Source: Gammaproteobacteria bacterium (GTDB taxonomy: Bacteria > Pseudomonadota > Gammaproteobacteria > Arenicellales > Arenicellaceae). From it: DNA of 64,000 nt. Positions 39,928 through 48,738 of this stretch are shown here, in pieces. Location of the stretch: positions 1 through 64,000 of the forward strand of contig JAKVBA010000027.1 of NCBI GenBank assembly GCA_022447525.1. Direction: 5' to 3'. The position numbers were made by a program, and so were the translations under genes. Every line of letters begins with the position of its first letter. Position 1 is the stretch's first letter. The notes beneath the pieces were generated by a model. It had not been told where the DNA came from and made no database searches. It was given only the letters and a program-made list of their open reading frames with translations.

Positions 39928-40338
39928 TCAATTCTTAGCTAGCGATATCGTCGGAGCCTGTACACCAGCTGCTTTGATACCATCCACTACAGCAATGATG
40001 GCTTTAGTCTTAGCCTTCTTTTCAGCCTTAATGACTACCGACGCCTCAGGTCGCTCGGCTTTTAAACGAGTTACTGTTGCCTTAATCGCTCGTTTATCCA
40101 GCAAACGGTTATCTATTCTTATTTCACTGAGATTGTTAATCTCAACCACAATAGGTCTCGGCGAATCCGGATCCGGTGGAGTGTCTGTTACTGGCGGTTT
40201 GTTAAGATCCAAACCAGACTCCTTCACGAAACTTGCGGTAACAATAAAGAAGATAAGCATGATGAACACCACGTCAAGCATAGGGGTGATGTCAATATCA
40301 GCTTCTTCTTCGTTTTGTTGCTTACCTAATCTTTTCAT
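39928..40338 (-). CDS. exbD: ExbD/TolR-family proton-channel subunit (second copy)
   Basis: A 136-residue biopolymer transport protein. The basic N-terminus is followed by one membrane helix with the essential Asp (ITPMLDVVFIMLIFF). A periplasmic domain ends in AKTKAIIAVVDGIKAAG. ExbD dimers sit inside the ExbB pentamer and couple proton flow to motion of TonB. Its membrane segment is nearly identical to that of the other ExbD in this cluster (44761-45165), so the two are paralogues. It starts 26 bp after the second TtpC-type gene with GAGGA upstream. Confidence 0.9.
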   Translation of the reverse strand: MKRLGKQQNEEEADIDITPMLDVVFIMLIFFIVTASFVKESGLDLNKPPVTDTPPDPDSPRPIVVEINNLSEIRIDNRLLDKRAIKATVTRLKAERPEASVVIKAEKKAKTKAIIAVVDGIKAAGVQAPTISLAKN

Positions 40339-40364
40339 TATTTATTCCTCGGATAGAAGCTTTG

Positions 40365-41816
40365 TTAGCTTTGTGACTCGTACTTCAAGGCGACAAGTCC
40401 AGCGGCTTGCTCTTCTAAAATACCTTCTATGTTCTTAGCTTTATTTGAAACCAACCAATGAGCAAACACTGATGGGATTGCAACAACTAAGCCAAGCACT
40501 GTAGTGACCAGAGCCTGAGAAATACCACCGGCCATGGTTTGTGGATCACCGGCACCATACAAAGTGATTGCTTGGAAGGTTTGAATCATACCAGTTACAG
40601 TACCCAATAATCCCAATAATGGAGCCACTACCGCAATAATTTTGATAAACATCACCCAACGATTTATTTTCGGCGATTCTTTTAACATTGCCTCGCCCAA
40701 ACGGAGTTCGAGAGATTCCGGATCGGACTTTGGGTTGTCTTGGTAGACCTTGAGAACACGACCAAGAGGGTTGTTCAATGAAGGTCTCTTCATATCACGC
40801 GACTGCTTCTTAACGGCAGATTGAACACCCATCAGCATTAGATACCTTACAGCAGCTATCACCAGTGCGATTAAACCTAAGGCCATGATCACGTAGCCTA
40901 CAATACCACCTTCCTCTGCTTTTTCATTGAGAGAGGGTTTTTGAACGAGAGCCTGTAACAAGCCACCACGTGCAGGATCGATCATAAACGATGACGTACC
41001 CGCGGATAATTCTTGCAGAGCATTAGAGGCCTTGTCGTAGTCTCCTCCCATTTGTCGCTCTAGGGCTACGAAGCCTTGACCGTCTTTGTAAATAAGGTTG
41101 TCATCACCGGTTATGGCGTTAAAAACACCTATTCTAGTGACAGGTTTCTCGACAACCTCGTAGATTGCCCTTTCCTCACCAGTTGGCTTACCGTTTTCAT
41201 CAACCACTGGGTCGCCATTTTCGTCCAGTACCAGCTCATACCCGGTGACGAAATTAACAGGAGCATTATAAGTAACAATCTTACCTTGCTCTGTCATCTC
41301 ATTCTGCAATTGAACCCACAGATCTTCTATTTCGTCAATGGATACCAGCTCGGTTAGACTGGCCATTTTTTCTACCATTAGACGTAGATTTTCGGCTCTC
41401 TCAGGGTATTGGGCGCTTATTAGCGATGTTTTGTAATCTTCTTGTGCCTCGGAGGCTGATAACTGGATCACACCAAACAGCTGCTTTAAGTCGCCTAGCT
41501 CACGACGCAAGTCTTCTTGTAATTTGAGAATCTTAGCGTCATTTTGATCGAAACGCGCTTCTAACTCTTTAGAAATTCGTTCTTGTCGGATTCTCTCGTT
41601 AGTCATCGACGTCAAACGACCCTGTTCTCTGTTTTTGTCGGCACGAAATCGGTTCTCGCGAGCTCTCTCAGCATTTCGATCTTTAGTTGCACCCGACTGA
41701 GCAGCGCGTAAAACCTCATCAATATTGATGGCTTGCGCTGACGCTTGAAAAGTAGTCGCCGCATAAGATGCTACGATCACACTACTGACAGCAGCGACTT
41801 TTAATACATTTAACAT
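40365..41816 (-). CDS. TtpC-type ExbB/TolQ protein with long periplasmic N-terminus (second copy)
   Basis: A protein of about 483 residues. It has a signal peptide (residues 1-27), a coiled-coil periplasmic region at about 40-120, then an insert with two acidic DENG turns (DENGDPVVDENGKP, near residues 198-211) absent from the first copy. A MotA/TolQ/ExbB channel domain of three helices follows in the last 190 residues (VVAPLLGLLGTVTGMI). In Vibrio, TtpC works with ExbB2-ExbD2-TonB2. The ATG at 41816 follows the DUF3450 stop by 1 bp and has GGAG upstream; the longer frame overlapping DUF3450 was rejected. The DENG insert could bind calcium, but no complete EF-hand is seen. Confidence 0.85.
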   Translation of the reverse strand: MLNVLKVAAVSSVIVASYAATTFQASAQAINIDEVLRAAQSGATKDRNAERARENRFRADKNREQGRLTSMTNERIRQERISKELEARFDQNDAKILKLQEDLRRELGDLKQLFGVIQLSASEAQEDYKTSLISAQYPERAENLRLMVEKMASLTELVSIDEIEDLWVQLQNEMTEQGKIVTYNAPVNFVTGYELVLDENGDPVVDENGKPTGEERAIYEVVEKPVTRIGVFNAITGDDNLIYKDGQGFVALERQMGGDYDKASNALQELSAGTSSFMIDPARGGLLQALVQKPSLNEKAEEGGIVGYVIMALGLIALVIAAVRYLMLMGVQSAVKKQSRDMKRPSLNNPLGRVLKVYQDNPKSDPESLELRLGEAMLKESPKINRWVMFIKIIAVVAPLLGLLGTVTGMIQTFQAITLYGAGDPQTMAGGISQALVTTVLGLVVAIPSVFAHWLVSNKAKNIEGILEEQAAGLVALKYESQS

Positions 41817-41817
41817 T

Positions 41818-42600
41818 TTATATCTTCTCCGGCGCAGCAATTGGTAGAGTCATAAGATCTTTTGGAGCCTTTCCGACACTGATACGAATCGCTTGGCTTA
41901 TACCCTCATTGTGAGCCACATCGAGTATTTTCCACTGCTTGTCGCCCTTATCCCAAAAGCCGGACTCCGTTCCATCGATTGTTTGGTAATAAAGTCCCGC
42001 TCGGCCCACTTGTAGAATATTGACGGTTCGTTTGCTTCCGTCAAGATCAAGCTCTTCGGTGTAAACATCAACAGTCTTGCCGTAAGTGTTCTCTGTGGCA
42101 TAGGCATCTAACACCTGACGAAATCTTTCGGCAGCGGCAATATTAGCGTTGGTTAAATAACCTTTGATACGCTGAACTCGCGCTTTTCGCTCATCCAGTT
42201 TAAAAGGAATATCAGCCTCAATAAAAGACTCCAATCCGCTAATCATACGCAGCATTAAAGGAACAATTTGGCGCTCGATCAAAGAGGCATCTTCAATTGA
42301 ACGCTCTAATTTTGCCATGGCGACTTCTTGCGCTTGTAAAGTTCTTCTTAGTCGATCGTTAAATTTCTTCAACACCTCAACGCTTTTTCGCTGCTGGTGA
42401 TATTTGGATATCACTTTTTCGGTGTCTTCAGAAATCTTATTGATTCGGTTTTGAGATGCTACCGCCGACTTTCCTCGCTGAACGCCAGCCCGAACTATGT
42501 CGTCGGTTGCGTCCGCCCAGGCTGTGGTCGGAACTAATGCAATCAATGTAAACCCGATCACTCCTGCTTTAATTTTAGACTTAAGTACTGATGTACTCAT
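41818..42600 (-). CDS. DUF3450-family periplasmic coiled-coil protein (second copy)
   Basis: A 260-residue exported protein. It has a signal peptide (residues 10-29, GVIGFTLIALVPTTAWA), a long coiled-coil at about 35-110 (KVISKYHQQRKSVEVLKKF) and a compact C-terminal domain with GRAGLYYQTIDGTESGFWD. DUF3450 proteins occur next to TtpC-type ExbB genes in marine gammaproteobacteria. They probably form part of the periplasmic section of the motor; the exact role is unknown. It is a paralogue of the protein encoded at 47226-47915. AGAGG precedes the ATG. Confidence 0.85.
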   Translation of the reverse strand: MSTSVLKSKIKAGVIGFTLIALVPTTAWADATDDIVRAGVQRGKSAVASQNRINKISEDTEKVISKYHQQRKSVEVLKKFNDRLRRTLQAQEVAMAKLERSIEDASLIERQIVPLMLRMISGLESFIEADIPFKLDERKARVQRIKGYLTNANIAAAERFRQVLDAYATENTYGKTVDVYTEELDLDGSKRTVNILQVGRAGLYYQTIDGTESGFWDKGDKQWKILDVAHNEGISQAIRISVGKAPKDLMTLPIAAPEKI

Positions 42601-42693
42601 ACTTAACCTCTTGTTAATCTATATCGCTTGGGCCTTAAACCAAAATCGATATTTATTTTTGTGTTCTCTTAAGAGCTACGCTCAACTCTGTTT

Positions 42694-44058
42694 TTATGTG
42701 TCAGCCGGTTCTACGTCTGTATTGATGACAATTTCTTTCTTCAATTCAGCTTCACGAGCCATTTCAGCTTTAACATACGTAATCCAGTTGTTAGCCGTCT
42801 TTGTCACTTTGTCATAGCGAAGCGCCTTGTTAAAAGTACCTAATGCTTGCTTGGGTCTCTTTAATTCAAACTGAACCAAGCCTAAACTAAGAGTGGTTTG
42901 CCCAACGTCTCGCAATCCACCCTTGTTCAACGCCCGTTTGAGAGCACTTTCCGCGTTTCGCCATTGATTTAAGTTAATATAGGCTTGACCAAGTTGGTCA
43001 TCGAGCTTGCCGTCTTTCGAGAGCTTTGCCGCTTGTGAAAGCGGCGCGAGAGCCTTCTCAAATTCTCTGGCGGCATAGAGAGCTTGGGAATAGGTACGAT
43101 AGTTCTTTAATGTTTTCTTTAATACACCGTCGTTAAAACCCTTTTCCATAACCTGAGATGCTTTAAAAGGATTTTCTAAATTCATCATCAATGAAGAGAC
43201 GGTATTTATTTCTGATTCAGAAGAGAGCATACCTTGGTCGTACATGGCTAAATAAATCGCGGCCATGCTGTTGAGATCATCCAACTCGTTGAATACGTAT
43301 CCCATCGACAACAAATAGTTTTTCTTTGGGTAATGAGTAACCAGCTGCTTCAAAACCGGCAACATTTTTCTGTACTGCTTCTTTTCTCTGTAAATACCAC
43401 TCAGTAGGTTCAACCATCCTTCCTTCGGGATACTTCCAGCTTCGCGGTACTTATTAATGCCTTGTTGCACCATTGGTAAGGCTTGATCGTACTCTTTTAG
43501 CTGATAATGAGCTTGACCAATCAACATATATGCGTCCGCTGACGGGTCCTCTTGAGTCTTAAACCAACGTCGTGCGTATTGCAGCGCCTCTCGGTATTTT
43601 TCTTGCAAAAACAATACTTGGGCGACTTGGTAAAACATCTGATTTTGAAATGCTTCAGAGATACCCTCATTAATGTTGGCAACTCGTTTGAAGTTATTCA
43701 ACGCACAATTTAGATTATCTTGCGTTAAGCAAATGCTGCCGCGAAAGTTCCATAGATAGGCACTTTCGATATTATTGAGGTCTTCCTGAGCAGCAAGTCT
43801 ATTCAATTGGGCTGTAGCCGTGGCTATGTCGTTAGCATCCAAAGCCTCGCTCGCTTTCTCAAATACCTTTACGTTTTTGGCTCGAATCGACTCCACTCGC
43901 CTTGCTTTACGTTTCGGCTGCTCGCTCTGTGCATATGCCGTTTGCGAGTCGGAAAGTACGACCTCAAACGACGCCGTTAGCGGCAGGACAAAGGCAGCTA
44001 ACGCTACTGCCTTAATCGCGCCTTTGATCGCTTTGTTAATACTAGTGATGCTAGTCAT
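42694..44058 (-). CDS. periplasmic TPR protein of the TonB cluster
   Basis: A 454-residue protein. It has a signal peptide (residues about 14-40) and about nine TPR-like helix pairs. Clear units are DAYMLIGQAHYQLKEYDQAL and YINLNQWRNAESALKRAL. It ends in a Glu/Lys-rich tail. In Vibrio-type TonB2 loci a TPR protein is encoded near TonB2 and assists energy transfer, and the same is likely here. It comes 96 bp after TonB and 93 bp before the second DUF3450 gene, so it lies at the joint between the two modules. Confidence 0.82.
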   Translation of the reverse strand: MTSITSINKAIKGAIKAVALAAFVLPLTASFEVVLSDSQTAYAQSEQPKRKARRVESIRAKNVKVFEKASEALDANDIATATAQLNRLAAQEDLNNIESAYLWNFRGSICLTQDNLNCALNNFKRVANINEGISEAFQNQMFYQVAQVLFLQEKYREALQYARRWFKTQEDPSADAYMLIGQAHYQLKEYDQALPMVQQGINKYREAGSIPKEGWLNLLSGIYREKKQYRKMLPVLKQLVTHYPKKNYLLSMGYVFNELDDLNSMAAIYLAMYDQGMLSSESEINTVSSLMMNLENPFKASQVMEKGFNDGVLKKTLKNYRTYSQALYAAREFEKALAPLSQAAKLSKDGKLDDQLGQAYINLNQWRNAESALKRALNKGGLRDVGQTTLSLGLVQFELKRPKQALGTFNKALRYDKVTKTANNWITYVKAEMAREAELKKEIVINTDVEPADT

Positions 44059-44154
44059 ATTACTTCACCTTTTAATTTTATTTTGGATAGGTCAACCGCC
44101 CCCATCCTAAAACAGCTTTTCAGCCCCTACTGCTGTCTAGTAAAGGCCGAAAAC

Positions 44155-44757
44155 TTAGCAGTTTCCACCGTCCATCTCGAACTTGATTCGGATTGGCACG
44201 TTGGGAACATCAACGGCTTTTCCACCCACTTGACGTGGTTTGTACTTATACTTTTCCGCTGCCTTTATCGCCGCTCTTTCAAACATCTTTGATGAGCTTG
44301 CGGTTACCACCGCGTCTTTAGTACCACCAGCAGCCGTTACCGTATATTTCAATTCAACCCATCCACAAAGGCCACGTTCAGCAGCTCTTCGAGGGTAGAC
44401 TGGAGGTGCACGAAAAATAGGCAGGTACTCGCCATCATTGGAGTTAAAGCCTTTTGTGCTCGTATTGATACCGATCTTGACAGCCCCCAAAGCCAAACTG
44501 GCATCAATATCTACCTGGTCAGGTACGATATCGCTTTCAGGCAAGTCGGGAGCCTCTTGGACCTCATCTGGACGTTCAGGTTTGGCCGTAATTGTTTCCA
44601 CGTCTTCGTTTTTTGGGATAAACGAAAACTCAGGCAACTTTATCGCTTTTGAGTCGCCCAAATCCGGTTCTTTCATTTTGATCAGGGCATACATACCACT
44701 GATCAGACCGAGAGTTATGAGCCCGGAAAGTAGAAATGAAGATAACTTTTGAACCAT
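44155..44757 (-). CDS. tonB: TonB energy-transducing protein (TonB2-like, short)
   Basis: A 200-residue short TonB. A membrane helix lies at 12-28. A Pro/Glu-rich spacer of about 70 residues follows, shorter than in classical TonB. The C-terminal domain (about 115-195) has PVYPRRAAERGLCGWVELKYTV and FERAAIKAAEKYKYKPRQ. It passes energy from the ExbB/ExbD motor to outer-membrane receptors. Short TonB2 proteins with TtpC are known in Vibrio. Two cysteines (one in the GLCGW turn, one at the C-terminus) may form a disulphide. It starts 3 bp after ExbD with GGAG. Confidence 0.9.
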   Translation of the reverse strand: MVQKLSSFLLSGLITLGLISGMYALIKMKEPDLGDSKAIKLPEFSFIPKNEDVETITAKPERPDEVQEAPDLPESDIVPDQVDIDASLALGAVKIGINTSTKGFNSNDGEYLPIFRAPPVYPRRAAERGLCGWVELKYTVTAAGGTKDAVVTASSSKMFERAAIKAAEKYKYKPRQVGGKAVDVPNVPIRIKFEMDGGNC

Positions 44758-44760
44758 AAT

Positions 44761-45165
44761 TTACTCCGACTTGGTAGAAATGCGCGTCACTTGAATGCCG
44801 GCATCTCTCAATTTATCGACCACCTCTAGAACCGCTTCGGCCTCAGAGTTGATATCGGCTTGAACCATGATCTCGCCTTCTGGGTTTTCGGCTCGCAAAC
44901 GCCCTAAATTCGCCTTGATAGCTCTGGGGTCAATTTGCTGACGATCCAGCCATATATCATTATTTTCATCGATAGCTAACAAAATACTAGCGCGCGGGCG
45001 TTTTTCACCATTAACCGCTTCTGGCTTGATTACTTTGGCCCCGCTCTCTTTAATAAAGCTGGCTGTTACGATAAAAAAGATAAGCATGATGAACACTACG
45101 TCCAACATCGGGGTGATGTCGATTTTAGCGTCTTCATCCTGCCTGCTTCTTAATGCTCGTCTCAT
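44761..45165 (-). CDS. exbD: ExbD-family proton-channel subunit (first copy)
   Basis: A 134-residue protein. A cytoplasmic N-terminus is followed by one helix with the essential Asp (ITPMLDVVFIMLIFF) and a periplasmic domain with VQADINSEAEAVLEVVDKLRDAG. It forms the rotor or plug of the ExbB channel. The TonB gene follows after 3 bp, so coupled translation and a dedicated partnership are likely. Confidence 0.92.
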   Translation of the reverse strand: MRRALRSRQDEDAKIDITPMLDVVFIMLIFFIVTASFIKESGAKVIKPEAVNGEKRPRASILLAIDENNDIWLDRQQIDPRAIKANLGRLRAENPEGEIMVQADINSEAEAVLEVVDKLRDAGIQVTRISTKSE

Positions 45166-45272
45166 TTTTTTCTCCTATCTTGGGGTAAGCAATGTCTATC
45201 AATGACTTACGCCCAACTCATAATAAGGATGTTTTGGTCACCGCATTTCGATGATCTATCTCATCTCAATGC

Positions 45273-45797
45273 TTAGTGATCAAGTGTCAAGTGCTCGTTG
45301 ATAAGCTCTCTCTCTTGCTCTGTTTTACGCTGCAACCAGAAGCTCAAAAAGAGCCCTGAGAGAGCCGCAACCATTCCCGCCATTGTTGGAACGGTCGCTC
45401 TTGATACACCCCCGGCCATTGCTCTGGCATTACTGGTACCAGTAACAGCCATTACTTGGAACACTTCGATCATACCTGTAACGGTTCCCAGCAGCCCAAA
45501 CAGTGGAGCTAAGGCAACACAAGCCTGTATCATCGACAGGTTTTCCCGTAGCTTTGAACCTACGTTTGAAACCAATTGCTCTCGAACTTGATGCGCCGCC
45601 CATGAGCTGCGCTCAGAACGTGCTTCCCATTCATCGATAGCGGATTTTACCGCCTCTTTATGCGGGCCGTTGATATACATAATTCTCTCTAGAATCATGT
45701 ACCACATCACAACCAGTAGTGCAGCTATCAAATAGAGTACCGGGCCACCGAGCTCCATAAAGTCGCGGATGTACTCGAAGAAGGCTTTTATATCCAT
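45273..45797 (-). CDS. exbB: ExbB-family proton-channel protein (short, ExbB2-like)
   Basis: A 174-residue ExbB/TolQ protein. The N-terminal helix GPVLYLIAALLVVMWYMIL is followed by a cytoplasmic loop and two further helices with ACVALAPLFGLLGTVTGMIEVF and the ATVPTMAGMVAAL region. It forms the stator pentamer around ExbD. Only the first module has this short ExbB. AGAGG precedes the ATG. Confidence 0.92.
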   Translation of the reverse strand: MDIKAFFEYIRDFMELGGPVLYLIAALLVVMWYMILERIMYINGPHKEAVKSAIDEWEARSERSSWAAHQVREQLVSNVGSKLRENLSMIQACVALAPLFGLLGTVTGMIEVFQVMAVTGTSNARAMAGGVSRATVPTMAGMVAALSGLFLSFWLQRKTEQERELINEHLTLDH

Positions 45798-45886
45798 CTT
45801 ACTGAACCTCTGTCTCTTTAGTTATCAGCATAAGCAACCGTATTTGTCTACAGTCGCTTATGCATTTACCAGAGACCGAAAGCGTT

Positions 45887-47224
45887 TTAGCCTTCGATCT
45901 TACGCGCCACCATACCAGCGGACTGCTCTTCAAGAATTTCTTCAACACGCTTTGCTTTAGACGCAGCGGCTGTATGAAGCAATACGATCGGAATCGCCAC
46001 TACCAAACCACATACTGTGGTTACAAGTGCCTCTGAGATACCGCCAGCCATCAACTTGGGATCTCCAGCGCCAAACAGGGTGATCGATTGGAAAGTGGTG
46101 ATCATACCGAGAACGGTACCGAGCAGGCCACCCAGTGGAGCAACCACAGAGACAATCTTCAAGAACATTAACCAAGAAGTAAGCTTGGGGGTTTCTTTCA
46201 TAATAGCTTCAGACAATCTCAGCTCGACGGCTTCAGTGTCGTTACTCTTGGTATCTGCGGCAGCTTGCAAAACTCTGCCTAATGGATTTTTATCATCTGG
46301 AGATTCAGGATCAGCAGCTTGCTTCTTAACTGCCGCTGCAACTCCAAATAAAGTAATAATCTTAATGATCGCCACAATGGCTGCAAACGCACCCACACTC
46401 AAAATTATGTAACCAACGGTGCCACCTTGAGCAACACGGTCACCCAGACTTGGGCTTTCAACCGCCGCTTCTAGTAACGTACCCAAAGTTGGGTCAAGTG
46501 CAAATTCAGCGGTACCTGATCCATTAAAAAGATTGGTGGCTTGAGCCAAGTAACGACCGTCAGGTTGCTTTGGTAAATCAGCTACACCGCCAGCGCCGTA
46601 AGTTAGGAACTTACCGTCTCCTATCAAGTTGAAGGTTCCAACACGAACAACTTCTTGCTCTTCACGCGCGCCACCAGCAGTGGCTACAGAAGCGTTAAAC
46701 TTAGCCACCTTGCCTTGCTGGACCATCTCGTTAAACATCGCCTTCCACAACGACTCGATTTCTGCCGCAGACACTAACTCATTTGATTGATTAGATACTT
46801 TTTTAGAAATCTCAGCGAAACCCGCTGTGCGGTTTGGAAATTGAGCTGAAATAATCGACCCGTCGAATGTTGCCTCTGCTTCGCCAACCACCTGTTGAAC
46901 TGCGCCAAACAACTCTTTGAGGTCGCCAAGTGAACGTTCTCGAGCGACACGCACCGCATTCAGCGCCACACTATTTTGCTCATACTGGTTCTCGAGGGTT
47001 TCGCTGGTTGCCTCTAAACTTGCACGTTGCGCTCTAATTTGCTGGAGCAAATTAATTTTACCAGCACCCGCGGCCGCAAACTGATTTTCGAGCGCTATCG
47101 CTTCTTCGCTTTTTTCGAAAGAGCCGCTTCTAACTTGTTCTAATAGCTGGTCTACAGTCTGAGACTGCGCAGGCACAGCGATAAATGCTGCCGCAAGAGC
47201 AACGATTGATAATAAACGCTTCAT
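45887..47224 (-). CDS. TtpC-type ExbB/TolQ protein with long periplasmic N-terminus (first copy)
   Basis: A 445-residue protein. It has a signal peptide (residues 1-21), a coiled-coil periplasmic part of about 200 residues, then a membrane helix (GTVGYIILSVGAFAAIVAIIK) and the MotA/TolQ/ExbB domain (VVAPLGGLLGTVLGMITTFQ, GGISEALVTTVCGLVVAIP). Its C-terminal 150 residues are clearly related to those of the second copy, but it lacks the DENG insert. It begins 1 bp after DUF3450, the same spacing as in the second module, with GGAGG upstream. Confidence 0.88.
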   Translation of the reverse strand: MKRLLSIVALAAAFIAVPAQSQTVDQLLEQVRSGSFEKSEEAIALENQFAAAGAGKINLLQQIRAQRASLEATSETLENQYEQNSVALNAVRVARERSLGDLKELFGAVQQVVGEAEATFDGSIISAQFPNRTAGFAEISKKVSNQSNELVSAAEIESLWKAMFNEMVQQGKVAKFNASVATAGGAREEQEVVRVGTFNLIGDGKFLTYGAGGVADLPKQPDGRYLAQATNLFNGSGTAEFALDPTLGTLLEAAVESPSLGDRVAQGGTVGYIILSVGAFAAIVAIIKIITLFGVAAAVKKQAADPESPDDKNPLGRVLQAAADTKSNDTEAVELRLSEAIMKETPKLTSWLMFLKIVSVVAPLGGLLGTVLGMITTFQSITLFGAGDPKLMAGGISEALVTTVCGLVVAIPIVLLHTAAASKAKRVEEILEEQSAGMVARKIEG

Positions 47225-47225
47225 G

Positions 47226-47915
47226 TTATGAGCCCTCCGGAGCGTTGATAGTCAAGCTCAACAATTCTGGTGCAACCGTTTTCGCCGCCACCTTGATGGC
47301 TTTGCGCACATCACGATTAGTGCTTTCAGGAAGAATCTTCCACTCTTTGTTGACATTGTCAAACATGGCGGATGTCTTCTGATCTAAAGTTTGATAATAG
47401 AGCCCGACTCGACCGATACGCAGCATTTGTACGGGCTGATCGTCGATTACCGAGTCATATGCTTCATAAGTTGTTCCGTACTCCATCTCAGCTGAGTAGA
47501 TGTCCATGATTTGGCGATAACGAACTGACGTACTCGCCGTGGGATCCAACATTAACTGCTTCAAACGCGACAAGCTGTCTTGACGCTCTTCTAGCCTGAA
47601 AGGAAGATCCGCTTTAACAAAAGCATCGAGTGCGGCTAACATTTTTTCTAGTAAGGGAGCCACTTGTGGCTCAAGACCCTTTGCGGATTCTATCGACGCT
47701 TGGATTTCGTCTCTGGCTTGGGTTTGGGCTGCCAATTGATCGCTCAACTGAGCGTTGTAAACTTTCAAAGCTTCGACCAACTTCAGCTCACGAGCAAACT
47801 CGCTATCGACCGACTGGCCGCCTGCTGACTGCGCCCACACAGTGGTTGCAGCGATCGTTGAGATAGCAACACCCGCTATCGCACGACCAATCCAATTCAA
47901 CACAGATTTTTTCAT
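47226..47915 (-). CDS. DUF3450-family periplasmic coiled-coil protein (first copy)
   Basis: A 229-residue protein. It has a signal peptide (residues 10-28), a coiled-coil at about 40-90 (QLAAQTQARDEIQASIESA), and a C-terminal domain with GRVGLYYQTLDQKTSAMFD, the same motif as in the second copy (GRAGLYYQTIDG). It is the first gene of the nine-gene TonB run. AGAGG precedes the ATG. The molecular role is unknown; association with TtpC is the only clue. Confidence 0.85.
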   Translation of the reverse strand: MKKSVLNWIGRAIAGVAISTIAATTVWAQSAGGQSVDSEFARELKLVEALKVYNAQLSDQLAAQTQARDEIQASIESAKGLEPQVAPLLEKMLAALDAFVKADLPFRLEERQDSLSRLKQLMLDPTASTSVRYRQIMDIYSAEMEYGTTYEAYDSVIDDQPVQMLRIGRVGLYYQTLDQKTSAMFDNVNKEWKILPESTNRDVRKAIKVAAKTVAPELLSLTINAPEGS

Positions 47916-48738
47916 TTTAGACTTAACCTCTTGTAATGAAATCTATTTAGCTAGATTCTATTTGCCGACCGACCTTAATCGGCCGACCAATTTTAAAATT
48001 AACAGCATTCTGACTAGCACATAGCCGGCTTACTCAGGGCAAGCTCGAGAATCAAAAACCTACGTACCAATAAGGGTTGCTGTAAATTCAATCTTTTCTT
48101 TTTATTATTTGTTTTACTGCACTGCCGGCAGGCCAAAGCAGGCCGCTAAGGAACACAAAGTAAAACGTCCGCCTTTTGTGTCATGTATGGAGGGGGCGGA
48201 CCCCCATAGTAAACACTACTGAGAAGCAATTCACAACAGTCAATACCAGACAAAAAAGACAAATCAACAACATTTCCGCGAGAATTATGCGCATGGCATA
48301 AAACTAATAACAAATACCGTTAGCTAACGAACAGAGATAACTAACAGTGTGTCAAGCTTTAAACGAAGGTTTGTTTCTTAAAACCAAGACCTACACTTAA
48401 AACGACGACTTACTATGGGAAAAAGACAGGGCGACTAATGAACCCCCTAATGAACTATTCCTCCGGTTACCTCAAGCTAAACGGGCCACTCACTGACTCA
48501 AATCAATTCAATGCTTTGTAGTGAAGGAAGATCCAGAACCTCATGGGCTCCAACCCCCGCTTTAGCAGCTGTATAACTGTCGTTTTTATTTATTATTCTT
48601 TTGCAAATATTGTCCGATTTTCAGCGGATCGCCAATTCTAGCAGCCCTCAACACACACGTCACGACTCTTTAAAATTTATTCATGGATGTTAATAATAAT
48701 CAACAAGCCAAATGGATGCGCCGAATTGCAGCTGAGTT
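47916..48738. other. upstream region of the TonB cluster with GC hairpin
   Basis: No gene is supported in 823 bases. On the minus strand a weak promoter candidate has TTGACA at 48350-48355. A second TTGACT lies further in. A tight GC hairpin (GGGGG TCCG CCCCC) at about 48192-48205 is embedded in a larger pairing of GTCCGCC (48167-48173) with GGCGGAC (48195-48201). If transcribed, this structure sits in the 5' leader of the cluster. No convincing Fur box was found. Confidence 0.4.

Noticed and set aside
48680-48700. Fur box in the AT-rich stretch upstream of the TonB cluster
   Set aside because: The match to the GATAAT repeats is poor, and the site lies next to the gltX end, far from the cluster start.
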